From contig JAFRNP010000075.1 in assembly GCA_017430145.1 (NCBI GenBank), positions 1 to 38,104 of the forward strand: a stretch of DNA of 38,104 nucleotides, written 5' to 3'. The position numbers and the translations under genes are program-made. Of the stretch, positions 37,966 to 38,104 are shown one piece after another (the first letter of the stretch is position 1; each line of letters begins with the position of its first letter). The notes under the pieces were generated by a model. That model saw nothing but the letters and a program-made list of their open reading frames with translations. It ran no database searches and was not told where the DNA came from. The DNA comes from Clostridia bacterium (lineage in GTDB: Bacteria > Bacillota > Clostridia > Oscillospirales > Acutalibacteraceae).

Positions 37966-38104
37966 TTAAGGCAACACCGCATAATTCCGGTGTGCGGATT
38001 GCGCAGTAGATTTTTTCGTCAGATTGTACAGATTTGACGCCGTCAACCTGGCGGTTGGCAAGGAAAATCTGTGCAGGATGACGGAATAAAGATCAAGCAA
38101 GGCG
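37966..38104. repeat. Start of a dispersed intergenic repeat (right end beyond window)
   Basis: Begins TTAAGGCAACACCGCATAAT with a small hairpin CACCG/CGGTG and continues without coding capacity to the edge, where AAGCAAGGCG occurs. I recall near-identical sequences scattered in gut clostridial genomes, so it looks like a multicopy, MITE-like repeat; this is recollection, not a search. The 12-mer AAGGCAACACCG and AAGCAAGGC also occur in the terminator after ispG (24785-24827). Confidence 0.5.

Overview
The window reads as a chromosomal stretch from a GC-rich Firmicute of the class Clostridia, most likely a gut Oscillospirales/Ruminococcaceae-type anaerobe. Supporting signs are the classical clostridial gene orders nusB-xseA-xseB-ispA-dxs-tlyA-nadK and pyrH-frr-uppS-cdsA-dxr-rseP-ispG, strong AGGAGG-type ribosome binding sites, sigma-A promoters, a dockerin module and MEP-pathway isoprenoid synthesis. 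This placement is inference from gene order and families; no rRNA or tRNA gene is present.

Bases 1-7600 (minus strand) hold a translationally coupled housekeeping operon: nusB, a TsaD/Kae1 paralogue, xseA, xseB, ispA, dxs, tlyA and, after a 330-bp repeat-filled gap, the start of nadK, which runs off the left edge. A small secreted protein with its own promoter and terminator follows (7.7-8.1 kb). From 8.3 to 13.6 kb on the plus strand, one promoter serves a three-gene catabolic-looking operon: a putative glycoside hydrolase, a neutral-ceramidase-like hydrolase and a Gfo/Idh/MocA oxidoreductase. Next come a cysteine-containing clostridial protein interrupted by an in-frame TAG (13.8-14.65 kb), an intergenic composite repeat, a NahK-type N-acetylhexosamine 1-kinase on the minus strand, and a large secreted protein with a cationic amphipathic tail (16.4-18.05 kb).

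Bases 18.1-24.8 kb carry pyrH-frr-uppS-cdsA-dxr-rseP-ispG, joining UMP kinase, ribosome recycling, undecaprenyl-PP and CDP-diacylglycerol synthesis, a site-2 protease and two MEP steps. With dxs and ispA in the first operon, five isoprenoid genes lie in the window. A 908-residue exported GH25 muramidase with a degenerate CHAP domain and a dockerin follows, then guaA.

Directly after guaA (29.54 kb) the character changes to an accessory region. It holds a truncated nucleoside-phosphorylase start, two two-domain proteins that combine GNAT and nucleotidyltransferase modules in opposite order, a histidine phosphatase, a very AT-rich AbiL-like (RloA/RloB) phage-defence pair, two SAM methyltransferases behind a leader peptide and attenuator, a Phd/YefM-RelE/ParE toxin-antitoxin pair, and the start of a repeat element at the right edge.

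The observations most worth a second look are the two composite intergenic repeats of about 315 bp in opposite orientation, the amber-interrupted gene, the leader-peptide attenuator, the swapped GNAT/nucleotidyltransferase fusions and the glycosidase-ceramidase-oxidoreductase operon.
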